A stretch of 22,996 nucleotides of DNA from Carex sylvatica (lineage: Eukaryota > Streptophyta > Magnoliopsida > Poales > Cyperaceae). Made by a program: the position numbers and the translations under genes. This document shows, one piece after another, positions 9,211-19,606 of this stretch (the stretch's first letter is position 1; every line of letters starts with the position of its first letter). The notes below the pieces were generated by a model that made no database searches, was not told where the DNA came from, and saw only the letters and a list, made by a program, of their open reading frames with translations. The stretch lies in NCBI GenBank assembly GCA_964058845.1, contig CAXKVR010000841.1, forward strand, positions 1 to 22,996, written 5' to 3'.

Positions 9211-10559
9211 TTATATCAAAGATAATTTCATAAATAATCTTCATCTAAATTTTGAACCTGCGATTGTTCACACAGAGGGCCAATGAGCTTATTGTATCAT
9301 ATGTCTATATTTAAAATTAGTAAGTAACAATTTTTGTTTGTTTAAGTTATCATTATTAATAATTATGCTGAAGTCATTCCTAATTAAAAATATAATGTTA
9401 TAGTACGTGTGCTACAATTTTTATTTTTGGATCCCTTCATTCAAATTTTTCCAGTTCATTGGTTGTTCAAGATAAAAAAAAAAAAAAAGGAAAAAAGTAT
9501 ATCAGATTAACTAAACACTTAATTCATACAAGTTGAACACTAACTCCTAATAATAAGATTGATGCTAAAGATGATAATAATCATTGTAGCAACATTAGTA
9601 GTGATATATCGAATCATATTTAAGATATCAGAAGAAACACATACATGGAAAAAAAGAGATTAATAATTAACGAAAATAAATCTGCTGCGATCCGAATTAA
9701 AGCTACAGTATTATGAAATCTCTGCCTTTTCAAATTCCACCGTTCAACTTTTCTGTGCACGCATATCTAAGACTAGCCCTGATGCCGGACAGCCAGAGCG
9801 ACCGTCCCAGACCCCAAGATTCAAGGGAGCCCCAAAAATTTTTTTTTTTGCATATATAAAAAAAATTAATCTGTATATATTAAAAATAAATAAAATATTA
9901 GAGCCTAAACTCTGAATATATATAAATGGTCCAAACTTTTCTATAAATAGGTATGATCTATTGGCATATCAATAAAAAATTGTAAATAATGGTATGCGCT
10001 TGTCGAACGGATGGGGTACCGTCAAGCGATTAATTAGAATTATGCGGACAATTTTGTATTTTTATTATAATTATGTGTATATATTCATAATTTATTTTAC
10101 TCATCAAACTTATCAAATAAACTTAATTTAACTTAATTCTATTATTATAACATGACACTACGCTTAACAATACACACGCACTTTACATGTGTAAGTAACA
10201 CATTTATTTAATGAAAAAATAAATTCGAGAATTAAGCATTTTCAAATACTAATAATATATTATTCGAAAGACATGAAATATTCCAATATAAAATCACTAA
10301 ATTTAGTTTGTAATAACAATTTAATTTAATATATGAAGATTCTGTACTAATTGAAAAAATTACATCAGTAAGTAAGAAAAATATATGGTATATAAATAAT
10401 AGAGTAATTAATCAATTAATTTAAAATAAGTAAAAAGAAAAAATATATATAAAAAAATTGGATGTATATCCAAGCACAAATACAACTACAATACATAATT
10501 TATGAAACTTATTACACACAGTCACAAAAAAAATAATGTAAAAATAAATAATTACTTAG
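9211..10559. other. AT-rich intergenic spacer
   Basis: No gene is seen. A GC-richer block at about 9770-9835 containing gatgccggacagcc looks like the end of an unrecognised transposon, but I find no matching second end. The rest is A/T-rich tracts. Confidence 0.45.
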
Positions 10560-10599
10560 ATAAATGAAAATAAATGAGAATAAATGAAAATAAACCGAT
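10560..10599 (+). repeat. 10-bp tandem repeat, about four units
   Basis: Units ataaatgaaa, ataaatgaga, ataaatgaaa and a diverged ataaaccgat follow one another at exact 10-bp spacing. The array stops just before the pol remnant begins. Confidence 0.8.
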
Positions 10600-10617
10600 G
10601 ATCAAACGAGAATAAAC

Positions 10618-12677
10618 GGAATAATTGGCTGCTCCCCTTACGAAGCTGTTGCGTAAGGATGTCAAATTCGAGTGGGGTGCCGCACAAGATCAGAGTTTTC
10701 AAGAGTTGAAGAATCGGTTAGTATCTGCACCAGTTCTTGCCATGCCTATTACGGACGAGGAGTATACTGTTTACACTGACGCATCCCGATAGGGTTTGGA
10801 ATGTGTGTTAATGCAGAAGGACCATGTTATAGCCTATGCCTCTAGGCAGTTACGGTTGCATGAACATAATTACTCGATCCATGATCTAGAGCTAGCTACA
10901 GTGATCTTTGCCTTAAAGATTTGGCGGCATTACCTGTATGGAGTAAGGTGCCGTATCTTTACGGACCACCAAAACTTGAAGTACAACTTCACCCCAATGA
11001 GAGTTGAACTTGAGACAGAGGAGATGGTTGGAGCTGATGAAGGACTATGATTTGGATATTCAGTATCACGCGGAAAAGGCGAATATGGTAACAAATGCGC
11101 TAAGCAGGAAGAGTCAGATAAATCTGGCATCGATTATCACCAGTGAGACATATCTTATCGAGGAGATGCGAATGATGAATTTGTATGTCGGTGCATCCCG
11201 TGAGTTCGCATTGGAAATATCATCCCGTCTGATTAGAGACAGCACAAGGGCAGGTACATCTGCAGTTGCCTCGATTGTCCTGGCTGCGGTCGAGGTTCGA
11301 CCAGAATTGCACGAGCAGATTCGAGCGGCACAATAGGAGGACACAAAATGCCAGTAGTTTCGACAACATTACGAGTCAAATGCAGACTCACCATTCCAAC
11401 TCTGCGAAGATGGTATTCTACGGTTCCATGACCGCATATGCATTCCGAATGACTCAGAACTGAAGAATCTGATTCTATTAGAAGCATATGACTCAGGATA
11501 TACCATTCACCCTAGTGAAGTCAAGATGTATCAGGACCTAAAGCGACATTTATGGTGGCCAAAAATGAAAAGAAATGTGCAGAACTATGTCGAGAAGTGA
11601 CAGGTATGTCAACAAGTCAAAGCAGATAGGCGAAAGAGGGCGGGATTGCTCAGACCTCTCGAGATACCCACGAAGAAGTTTGAGTCGATCACCATAGACT
11701 TCGTGACTGGATTTTCGAGAACTGTCGGAAGATACGATGCCATCTGGGTCATAGTAGATAGACTGGCGAAAATTATCCACTTCATTCCACTTCGGATCGA
11801 GACATCTGGAAGAGAGTTAGCCGATCTGTTCTTGCAATACCAGTTTAAATACCACGGTTGCTCGCAAAACATTGTCTCTGACCGAGACACTCGATTTACC
11901 TCTCACTTTTGGGGAAGTTTTCAAGAAGCCATGGGTACAAAGTTGAGATTCAGTACAGCGCACCACCCGTAAATCGACGATCAATTCGAACGAACGATAC
12001 AGACATTGGAAGACATGCTTCAATTGTGTGCTCTAAGTTTTCGAGACTCCTGGATCAATCATTTGTACTTGGTAGAGTTTACGTACAACAATAGCTACCA
12101 CTCGAGTATCGGAATGTCACCACAGGAGGCACTTACAGGATAGCAGTGTCGTACATCGCTGTGGTGGAGACCCGCAGGTACGTATTCGCCTACCGTGCCT
12201 CAGATGCTAGAAGAGGTTGCCAAAAAGACAAAAGTCATTCTGAGTCGGCTTAAATTCGCCCAAGAGCGACAAAAGAAATATGCAGATGTGCATCGAAGAC
12301 CGTTGGAATTTCAAGAAGGGGATCACGTGTGGCTTCGAGTTTCGTCCGTCAGGGGTGTACATCGGTTTGGCATTTCAGGCAAGTTAAGTCCCCGATACAT
12401 TGGGTCGTTTCAGATCACGCGGCGAGTTGGACCGGTGGCATTGCCACCAGCACTGGACCGGGTTCATCCGGTGTTTCATGTGTCGCAATTGCGCCGGTAC
12501 GTACGAGATCCATTACATTGCATTGACCACTCCGACTTACATGTCCAAGATGACTTGTTATACCAAGAAGAGCCAATGCAGATATTGGACCGAAAAGAAC
12601 AGCGACTTCGGAGCAATTACCGAATTCCTCTTTCTTACGGTCCTATTGTCCTACGGGCTGCAAATGAGACTAAATAG
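10618..12677 (+). pseudogene. Degenerate Ty3/gypsy retrotransposon pol fragment
   Basis: A plant LTR-retrotransposon pol remnant, probably chromovirus-like (Tekay/Del type, from recall). From about 10631 it reads RNase H (LLRKDVKFEW; YTDAS with the catalytic Asp; [19 protein letters not shown]). Integrase follows: a zinc-binding region about 11490-11615, then the core with D at 11697, D at 11880 and E at 11988. After it comes the C-terminal stretch (GKLSPRYIGSF, VHPVFHVSQLRRYV). It is inactive. A stop at 10790 follows YTDASR, the frame shifts near 10985-11003, and later in-frame stops lie at 11334, 11355, 11598 (at the first Cys of the zinc finger), 11970 and 12141. The reading ends at 12675-12677. 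Gag, protease and most of RT are missing upstream, and I recognise no LTRs. Confidence 0.93.
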
Positions 12678-12754
12678 AAATTTATAAAACATATATGTCG
12701 GGCTAAACGGGTTATGGCCAAATTCTATCCGAAACGGCTTGAATAGACACACTA

Positions 12755-13281
12755 GCCTGGTATAGGGGTGTAAATGGTCAGATACGGATCAGATAGTGGT
12801 CTTATCGTATTTGTATCCATATCCGTTATAATTTTTCGGATACATATATAGATACAGATAGTCTCGAATATTAAATGTTACAGATACGGATCGGATATCA
12901 GACAGATACATATATTTTTCATAACTAGCTTATTAGTTACAAAATATCGATTATATTATTAAAATATTAGTCACTAATTATGTGATAGTGTTATATTATT
13001 CATCAAAATATATATCTATATGTAATTTAATAAATTTTTCGTACAACATGCAATTTAATAAATCAATTTAAGAATATATATCATATTTGTTATGGTTTAA
13101 AGTGTAAACGGTCGGATACAGATAGTAAAAAGTCTTACTGTATTCATATCCGTTATAATTTTTTGAATACGGACAGTCTCGAATACAGATACGAATCAAA
13201 TAATTTAAGTACTTTTTTGAATTTAAATTCGGACAAAATCTGATATATATTATCCGATCCGTTTACACCCCTAGCCTGGTA
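12755..13281. mobile_element. hAT-like MITE with perfect 8-bp target-site duplication (copy 1)
   Basis: The element is 12763-13273 (511 bp), with ends taggggtgtaaatgg and ccgtttacaccccta. It is flanked by the perfect 8-bp duplication gcctggta (12755-12762 and 13274-13281), the length made by hAT transposases. It has no coding capacity. An internal copy of its own terminus (taaagtgtaaacgg) starts at 13098, with matching downstream sequence, so the right third is a diverged direct repeat of the left end. Copy 2 is at 15558-16267. Confidence 0.93.
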
Positions 13282-13360
13282 GCCCCCAACGTATCCATTC
13301 GCATGGTTACAAAGGCGCACTCTCTCGAATAGACTCGACCGCACTTTTCTACGCTTGGCT

Positions 13361-13596
13361 TTCAAACTTGAATTGGTATCCTCTCCATTAACTCAAAAAT
13401 GAATCTTTTAAGTTAATACATCTGGATCGTTTAATATGCTTTAAGATTCGTGTGAATTAAATCCACACTAATATTAAAGATACCCTATATTTTAGACGGA
13501 ACCGGATGAGCTCCGTTTATAATCAGACAACCGATATCAATTAACTCAAAAAATATTCTTTTGAGTTAATGCAGACGATGCGGACTCTTCAAACTT
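13361..13596. mobile_element. 218-bp Mutator-like MITE with perfect 9-bp target-site duplication (copy A)
   Basis: The element is 13370-13587. The left end reads gaattggtatcctctcc and the right end is gatgcggactc. Each end carries the ttaactcaaaa hairpin motif (ttaactcaaaa...ttttgagttaa near the right end). It is flanked by ttcaaactt on both sides (13361-13369 and 13588-13596), a perfect 9-bp duplication typical of Mutator-like elements. A copy of almost the same length lies inverted at 16277-16493. Confidence 0.92.
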
Positions 13597-13699
13597 GGGG
13601 TGCGTTTGATTGTGAAATTGACAGTCAAAAGTACGTATAATACTATTCAATTAAATGTACATTATTTAGATTTCGTTCAAATGAGAATATTAATACTAC

Positions 13700-13727
13700 T
13701 TTTGAGTTTTGAGTTTTGAGTTTTGAG
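13700..13727 (+). repeat. (TTTTGAG)4 tandem repeat
   Basis: Four exact 7-bp units in a row, in an otherwise gene-free spacer. Confidence 0.97.
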
Positions 13728-14126
13728 TTAGACGAATTTTGAATCGTCAAACATAAGTTACAATAAATTAATTAACACGTGAAACATAATCTATACTTCA
13801 TTCATATCATTCATATAAAAATGGATGAATTTTGATATTAAAGATTTACTGTTCATTGCATTGAAAATTTGCAATTGTCAATATTTAGACACCTTTGATG
13901 AAATAACAAATGAAATTTGAATTGTATAAAATTTGATACACCACCAATCTACAACGCTAACAACATATTTATATTTGTTTATATTTGATAATTTATTTAC
14001 TTGATTTAAAAAAGTGCTGTCAAAATTATCGAGGCGTTGTCAATAGATCCCAACTCATATGTTGTAGAAGTTTATTCAAGACAATTTATTATGTTTTTAA
14101 ATGAAGTACTATATATATTTGGTAAA
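13728..14126. other. AT-rich spacer between MITEs
   Basis: No gene or complete element is seen. The segment just before the 7-bp repeat, from about 13596, begins ggggtgcgtttgatt, which looks like a MITE end, but I find no matching inverted end downstream. Confidence 0.4.
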
Positions 14127-14486
14127 GGGTGAGGCTATGGCAATATGCATATTATGAATTACTCATTATGAGATTATATCTCTATTTTTAAAGTTCGAAA
14201 CAGTTGATCTAAATAGTTAAATATGACTCTATGTAAAAATGTATTAAAATCACTTAATCTGAACAGTTAAACTGTTGATCTTTTCAGATAGTTATAAAAT
14301 CACTTGATCTAAAATTCTCAACCACACAAAAGTAGTTATTTTCTACCTATTTAAAAAATTGTCTTAAAAAGATAATTCAGACTCCATGTATATTTTTACA
14401 TAAAGATTATGTTTAACATTTGAAAATAAAGACATAAATTCACGACATGGATTGATCGTAATAAGCAAATTATCATATCTTCACTA
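14127..14486. mobile_element. Degenerate foldback MITE related to 6122-6700
   Basis: The left end reads gtgaggctatggcaatatgc and the right end gcaaattatcatatcttcac, its decayed inverse. The arms can be followed for about 100 bp. The left terminus matches the end of the 6122-6700 element, and part of the inner arm (ctctatttttaaagttcgaa) resembles the arm of the MITE at 2080-2463. Flanks at 14118-14126 and 14485-14493 match only weakly (6 of 9), so the exact edges are approximate. Confidence 0.65.
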
Positions 14487-14898
14487 TGTAAAATTATATG
14501 TAACTTTTTTTGACATAAATGATAATAAAATACTCAATTCATCCCACAAGAATCATATTTAATTTCTTCTATAATTGACTCAAAATCTTAGTTAACACCG
14601 AAAAAAAAAAGTCCTGCAAAATCCATTCTATATATATTTGAGAAGTGTTTAATTTGAACTTAAAACTGCAATGCTGAAGAAGCACTAGTTGTAAATATTA
14701 ATTTTCAGTACTTCGTATAATCAACTTGGTGCAACTTAATTGTGACCGTATTTTAGAAGATAGTACATGCGGGTTCCAAATATCAATATAGTGATCGCCG
14801 AATTCAACATTACACCAGCTATATCTACAAATCTACAGTGAACCCTGCATTGAGAAGATTCTACTCGTATGTTTTTGGTTTTATGTTCCTCGCAGGCT
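14487..14898. other. AT-rich spacer
   Basis: No gene is supported. A minus-strand open frame across 14736-14987 resembles nothing I know and runs into the neighbouring hAT-like element. Confidence 0.4.
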
Positions 14899-15274
14899 CC
14901 CATGCGCAGGGGTGAATTTAGAATTTTCGTCGGGAGGGCAACAAAATATCGAGTCGGGTTTAAATAACTTATCAGATTTAAACTCATTAATTAATTGGGT
15001 ACTCGATAAAAAAATAATATTTTGACTTATATTTTTCAATATTCTGACTTATAATTTCTGATCCTATAACTTATAATTAATATTACCAATCATAATTCAA
15101 AAAATTTATTTTGATTTTAACACTAAATTTAACCCGAATTATAAATCAATTACATCCAGGGAGGGCAAATTCCAGAGAGGGACAAAGTCGATCGGTACCA
15201 ATAGATCACCACTAAAATTCGAAATCTAGAGGGGCTGCCCCCTGTGTTACAGTAGATTCGCCCCTGCCCATACG
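14899..15274. mobile_element. hAT-like MITE, second family, 360 bp
   Basis: The element is 14907-15266, with ends caggggtgaatttag and gtagattcgcccctg (inverse caggggcgaatctac). The flanks cccatgcg (14899-14906) and cccatacg (15267-15274) match at 7 of 8 positions, a slightly decayed 8-bp hAT duplication. Inside, gggagggcaa occurs twice. There is no coding capacity, and it is a different family from the taggggtgtaaa elements on either side. Confidence 0.85.
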
Positions 15275-15557
15275 GCGAACTATGCAGATTGATCTCATAT
15301 GTACTATGTAGAGTTGTAGACCGCCTACTTGAACCCACCATACAAAGAAATGTAGAATAATGGCAACAAAAAATCTCATGTTTGCACGTTAATCTGATGG
15401 GTTGAGATAATGAGATGGGCTCTTAATTTATTTGTGTCGTGTTTTACATTCTTTTCTTATCATTGAGTTCAATGTCTTGAAATTCAATGAGGAAAGCTCA
15501 CATCACGATACAATAAATAATATTGAAAGGTACGCAATTTGTTTAGACAACTCCGAG

Positions 15558-16267
15558 TAGGGGTGTAAACTGATTGGATACGGACAGATACTAATCAAAC
15601 TATACTTACTCATAATTTTTTGAATACAAATACGAAAAATAGATATAAATACAGATCAGATATCGTATGAATACAATTACGAATATAATATAATTTGAAT
15701 AATTAAAAATAAATTACTAGATATAATTTATTCATTCATAAGTTAAACATTATATTTTATATAATAAGTTTTTAGTTACAAAATAGTGAAATACATATCA
15801 TATAATCAAAACAATAATTACTAACTATCTCATATTATTATATTATTCATCAAAATATATAGGATAAAAAAAAAAACTAAAGGTCTTATATCAACTACAT
15901 CAATGACCGTGCGACTTCAATTTTTGTTTTACTTTCTCAACAAGATTATATATTAATACTATGCGATTAAAAATAATATAGTAATAACTAATTGGTATAA
16001 TAAAAAATACAAGTAATAAATTATTGGTATGCACCTATAGTTAAAGAACAAATAGTACTTTGTTGTAGCTTAGAAGTGTAAACAGATCGAATACAGATAG
16101 TTATAAATAATTAGTGCTCAAATCGTATTCTTATCAGTTATAATTTTTTCAAATATAAATATAAATATGAATAGTTTCAATATAGATAGAAATCATATAA
16201 TTTAAGTAATTTTTCAAATTCAGATCCAAGCAAAATTGTATAACACCCGATTTTGTTTATACACCTA
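15558..16267. mobile_element. hAT-like MITE (copy 2 of the taggggtgtaaa family)
   Basis: The left end is taggggtgtaaactg, and the right end is gtttatacaccta at 16267. Like copy 1 (12763-13273) it has an internal copy of the terminus (tagaagtgtaaacag from 16071). It is about 200 bp longer, much of the extra lying between about 15863 and 16070. Left flank actccgag (15550-15557) matches cctcctag (16494-16501) at 6 of 8 positions once the neighbouring Mutator-like MITE is skipped, so this copy was probably interrupted exactly at its right edge. Confidence 0.82.
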
Positions 16268-16502
16268 CCTTTAAGGGAGTCCGCATCGTCTGCATTAACT
16301 CAAAAGAGCATCTTTTGAGTTAATACATCTCAGCCGTCTGATATTAAATGGAGTCAATCCGGCTATAGTTTAAAATATTAGTTAGATCTAATCTATACAG
16401 ATTTTAAAGCGGATTACACGGTTCAGATATATTAATTCAAAATTTTTTTGTTATTGTTGTTATTATTTATGTTAATGCAGTGGATACGAATTCCCTCCTA
16501 GG
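16268..16502. mobile_element. 217-bp Mutator-like MITE (copy B, inverted relative to copy A)
   Basis: The element is 16277-16493. The left end gagtccgcatcgtctgc matches the inverse of copy A's right end, and the right end (gtggatacgaattc) matches the inverse of copy A's left end. It contains an exact hairpin, ttaactcaaaaga paired with tcttttgagttaa around a 3-base loop (16295-16323). The flanks cctttaagg (16268-16276) and cctcctagg (16494-16502) match at 6 of 9 positions, a decayed 9-bp duplication. It starts directly at the edge of the hAT-like copy 2. Confidence 0.85.
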
Positions 16503-18940
16503 CTCCTAATTTTAATGACTTGTATCAGACTGCAACTGCATTGTTTTTTATTTTCATCGGAATGTGTGTCTGCTCTTGCGTCCGAGGTATATTTATACAC
16601 AAATAAATTTTTATTGGTTGGCTCCATATTACTATTCAGCTTTCAAGAAAAATATCATTTTACTGCTGCGACCAAATCACAACAGTAAGCTCTACGACAA
16701 ACAGAAAATAATTGGTATAATATTTACCTATATACTCAAATACAGGCAAATTTTGATTTAAAAATAATTATTTTTTATTTAAAAAAAATGATAAATCGTG
16801 CAATAATATTATTGACAAATAATTTCACTTCTAATTTTAAAAATATATAATTTCAAATGAATTATTTCTGATATCTTTTTATTTCTACCGATTGAACTAG
16901 ATAGATTTTTAGTAAAATAATTGGGATGCTATGAACAGTAGCGCATTGCTATGTTCTGAAATTTTCCGAAAACAAATATCATTTAAAATTTTCTAAAGTG
17001 CTACATATAAAAAAATCGGATTGCTATCTCAACAAAAAAAAAAAAAAAAAAAAATCGGATTGAGCATTGAGTGGCAATGGCATCTCAAACAAATTTTTTT
17101 ATTAAAACTTTGCTGGAGACGGCTATAATGATCGCTGATATGATCACCAGTGTTTGGTAGAGCCGTAGAGGCAATTAAGATCCAGCCGTCGTGATGCATG
17201 ATGCAAAGGTGCTTTTCGTAGTTCATTTGAAAATTTGACTACATTTAAAGAGGTCACTTTGAAAATGATATGCTGCTATCCCATTAATTAGTAACTGCTG
17301 TGTTTTGATTCGCATCTATGGCATCCATGATACTTCTATCCCATGTAGGTACAAAGAACTTTTAAAAATAAAATTCTTCTATTATTGGTTGTTGTTCATA
17401 ATTTTTTTTTTTTTTTTTTTCTAAAGTCTTCGGAGGAGGAATAAGCTTTGACATTAAAAGACACCATAACATAATATTCCTTCCCCCCCCTACATCTTAT
17501 TAGTTATATTGTTTTTTAATTTTCAACGTCTCTAACGTTTTGTGGTATTTAAATTCATTTGTACAAAAAAAACGACAGTATCACTGATTATTTATAGTGC
17601 ACACCTTGTTCAAGGTTTTTGTATTTACCACATAATATGGAATGCTCAAATTGTTCGATGGTTCATAACTAGAATGGAATTAAAATTTTAAAGCGGCAAC
17701 AACACAAAATATTAAGTGAAATATAATTAGACTAACAACAAATTCAATAATATGAATAATGATAATATTCTGCGCAAAAAAATTATTAAACGTAAAATTC
17801 AACTTGGAAGAGTGTTGGAAGAGCACTCTTGTGCTATTTCAAAAAGAAGAAGAAGAAGTATTGCTTGTCGTGTTTACTTTATCTCTAAGCACAACAATTA
17901 GCACTATTTTGATAGCATTCCTTCATCTGTAACTCTTAATTTCTATTTCTTTTCCAAATTACTACTTCATAGCATTATTTTATACTGTGCTAATTAATAC
18001 TTAGCAATAATATTTTATGAGAGAGTTTTTTTTTCAAGAGTGTTCAAATATCTTCATTTTTTTTGCCACCATGATATCTCCACTTTTTAATTTCCTAATA
18101 ATAAAAGTTTTAGAATTTATATGTTTTAAAATAAAACTGTTTGAGGAGAGCTATGTTTTTTTCGCTACATGAATATAAAAGAATTATGAGTTTTCAGTTT
18201 AGGTTCAAACGGTGGAATTTTAAATAATAACGAGGGTCCAAATTTTATTTCAATTTGAATTTATGTGTTTTATCTAAATCTAAATAATAAAAACACATCT
18301 ACATTTAATTTTTGTAAATTTGAATCATATTACTCAAGATATCAAGTGATGGATACATTACAAAAGTTAATCGTACAATAAAATAATAAAACACATTAAT
18401 ATATCTAACTTATTGTAAAGTACAAAACTAGGGAAGTTTTCTAAAGGACATATGTTGGTTGTTTAATTCCAAAAGGTCCTAAAATGTATATTTTTTATTT
18501 TTGTGGGACAAACTGGGTACTCTAAGCAACTCCTCGAATGAAAAGGATAATAGATGGATGCAAATTTAGGCATCACCATTATCCACACATGCGGATATCG
18601 GCGAACGGAGCCGACTTCTCATATTATATTCTCTATAGTAATTATGAAGCGGTTTACTTATTGAATACTTATTAGAGACATATTGTAACCCGCTACATAT
18701 TTGATTATACAAAACTGGACTGAAGACAAGTGTCGGGTTTGTTTCGAATGGTGTTTACTCGGGGAATATGCGGTTTTATACTTCCCTCCTAATATTTAGA
18801 GTTCAGATGCCAACGCATCACTGCGCTTCTCTCTCTGTCTCCCTTCGACCGCTTTCCTTCAATTTGGTGGTCGAACCAGCAACCTCTCTATTTCTCTCCC
18901 CTACATTTTCTTTATTATTGAAACTTTTACTGATTTATTT
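16503..18940. other. AT-rich spacer upstream of the metallophosphoesterase gene
   Basis: I see no gene. It holds long homopolymers (A run about 17034-17054, T run about 17402-17420), a C run near 17465, and a diverged direct repeat (aatcggattg...atctcaa near 17013-17032 and again near 17053-17088). The last few hundred bases should contain the distal promoter of the downstream gene. Confidence 0.5.
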
Positions 18941-18945
18941 TACGA

Positions 18946-18952
18946 TATAAAC
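18946..18952 (+). promoter_or_regulatory. Candidate TATA box of the metallophosphoesterase gene
   Basis: The motif tataaac is followed about 30 bp later by a CT-rich stretch with (CT)8 at 18979-18994, a common arrangement at plant transcription starts. An alternative A/T motif lies near 18772. The call rests on position and motif only. Confidence 0.4.
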
Positions 18953-18978
18953 TGTAAAAGGAATCTCGGTATTCGCTG

Positions 18979-19555
18979 CTCTCTCTCTCTCTCTCGTAGG
19001 ATTTTGGCTCGATTTGAGTGTCTCTGGTCACTTTAAATGATACAGATTGGGCGTACTCTCGTGAAGGTAATTAATTATTCATTTGCTGATTTTCATTTTT
19101 TTTCGATTTAATTGTATAGGAGGAGAGAGGGAACTTGAGAATATTTGCTTAGTTGATGCCACTTGTCTGTATGGCGTAAAGTGATCTTAGTCTTTTCAAT
19201 CAAGTTGCTTGAGCTTGAGTTCTTCATTTATTTATTTATTTATTTTTGAAGTGAATAAAAGAAATCATGAGCAATATCCCTGAATGTATTCCTTTAATTG
19301 CACAGTACAATCTTCATCTTTTCAACTAATTCAAGTAGTATTGTTTTTCTGGCTTTTCACTTTTCACTTCAATCAATTACTGCTTCACTATCAGCACTTT
19401 GGGCTTTACAAAAGAGAAATTAAAGAAATGAAGGAAAATATATGCTAAACAAATTAGATGATATTAGGATGCTACCTATGTAAGATGCATTAAATTCCAT
19501 GTTTTGCAAAGTAAGATATCCTCATTTGAAATAACTTTTCAAATTTTCATGTCAG
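18979..19555 (+). other. 5'UTR exon and 5'UTR intron of the metallophosphoesterase gene
   Basis: A pyrimidine-rich leader, including (CT)8 at 18979-18994, runs to a good donor (gtgaag/gtaatt, intron from 19067). A matching acceptor (tttcatgtcag) ends at 19555, 51 bases before the ATG at 19607. This implies a non-coding first exon and a leader intron of about 489 bp. The true transcription start is not defined by sequence alone. Confidence 0.55.
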
Positions 19556-19606
19556 GGGCAGTGATTGCTGAAAATTGGAAAGAGAGAGAAAAATAGATCG
19601 TCTAAA

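Noticed and set aside
9770..9835. GC-richer block that looks like a transposon end
   Set aside because: I searched by eye for an inverted partner within several kilobases and found none, so no element is called.
14736..14987. Minus-strand open frame of 83 codons
   Set aside because: It overlaps the hAT-like MITE end and has no family resemblance or plausible gene structure.
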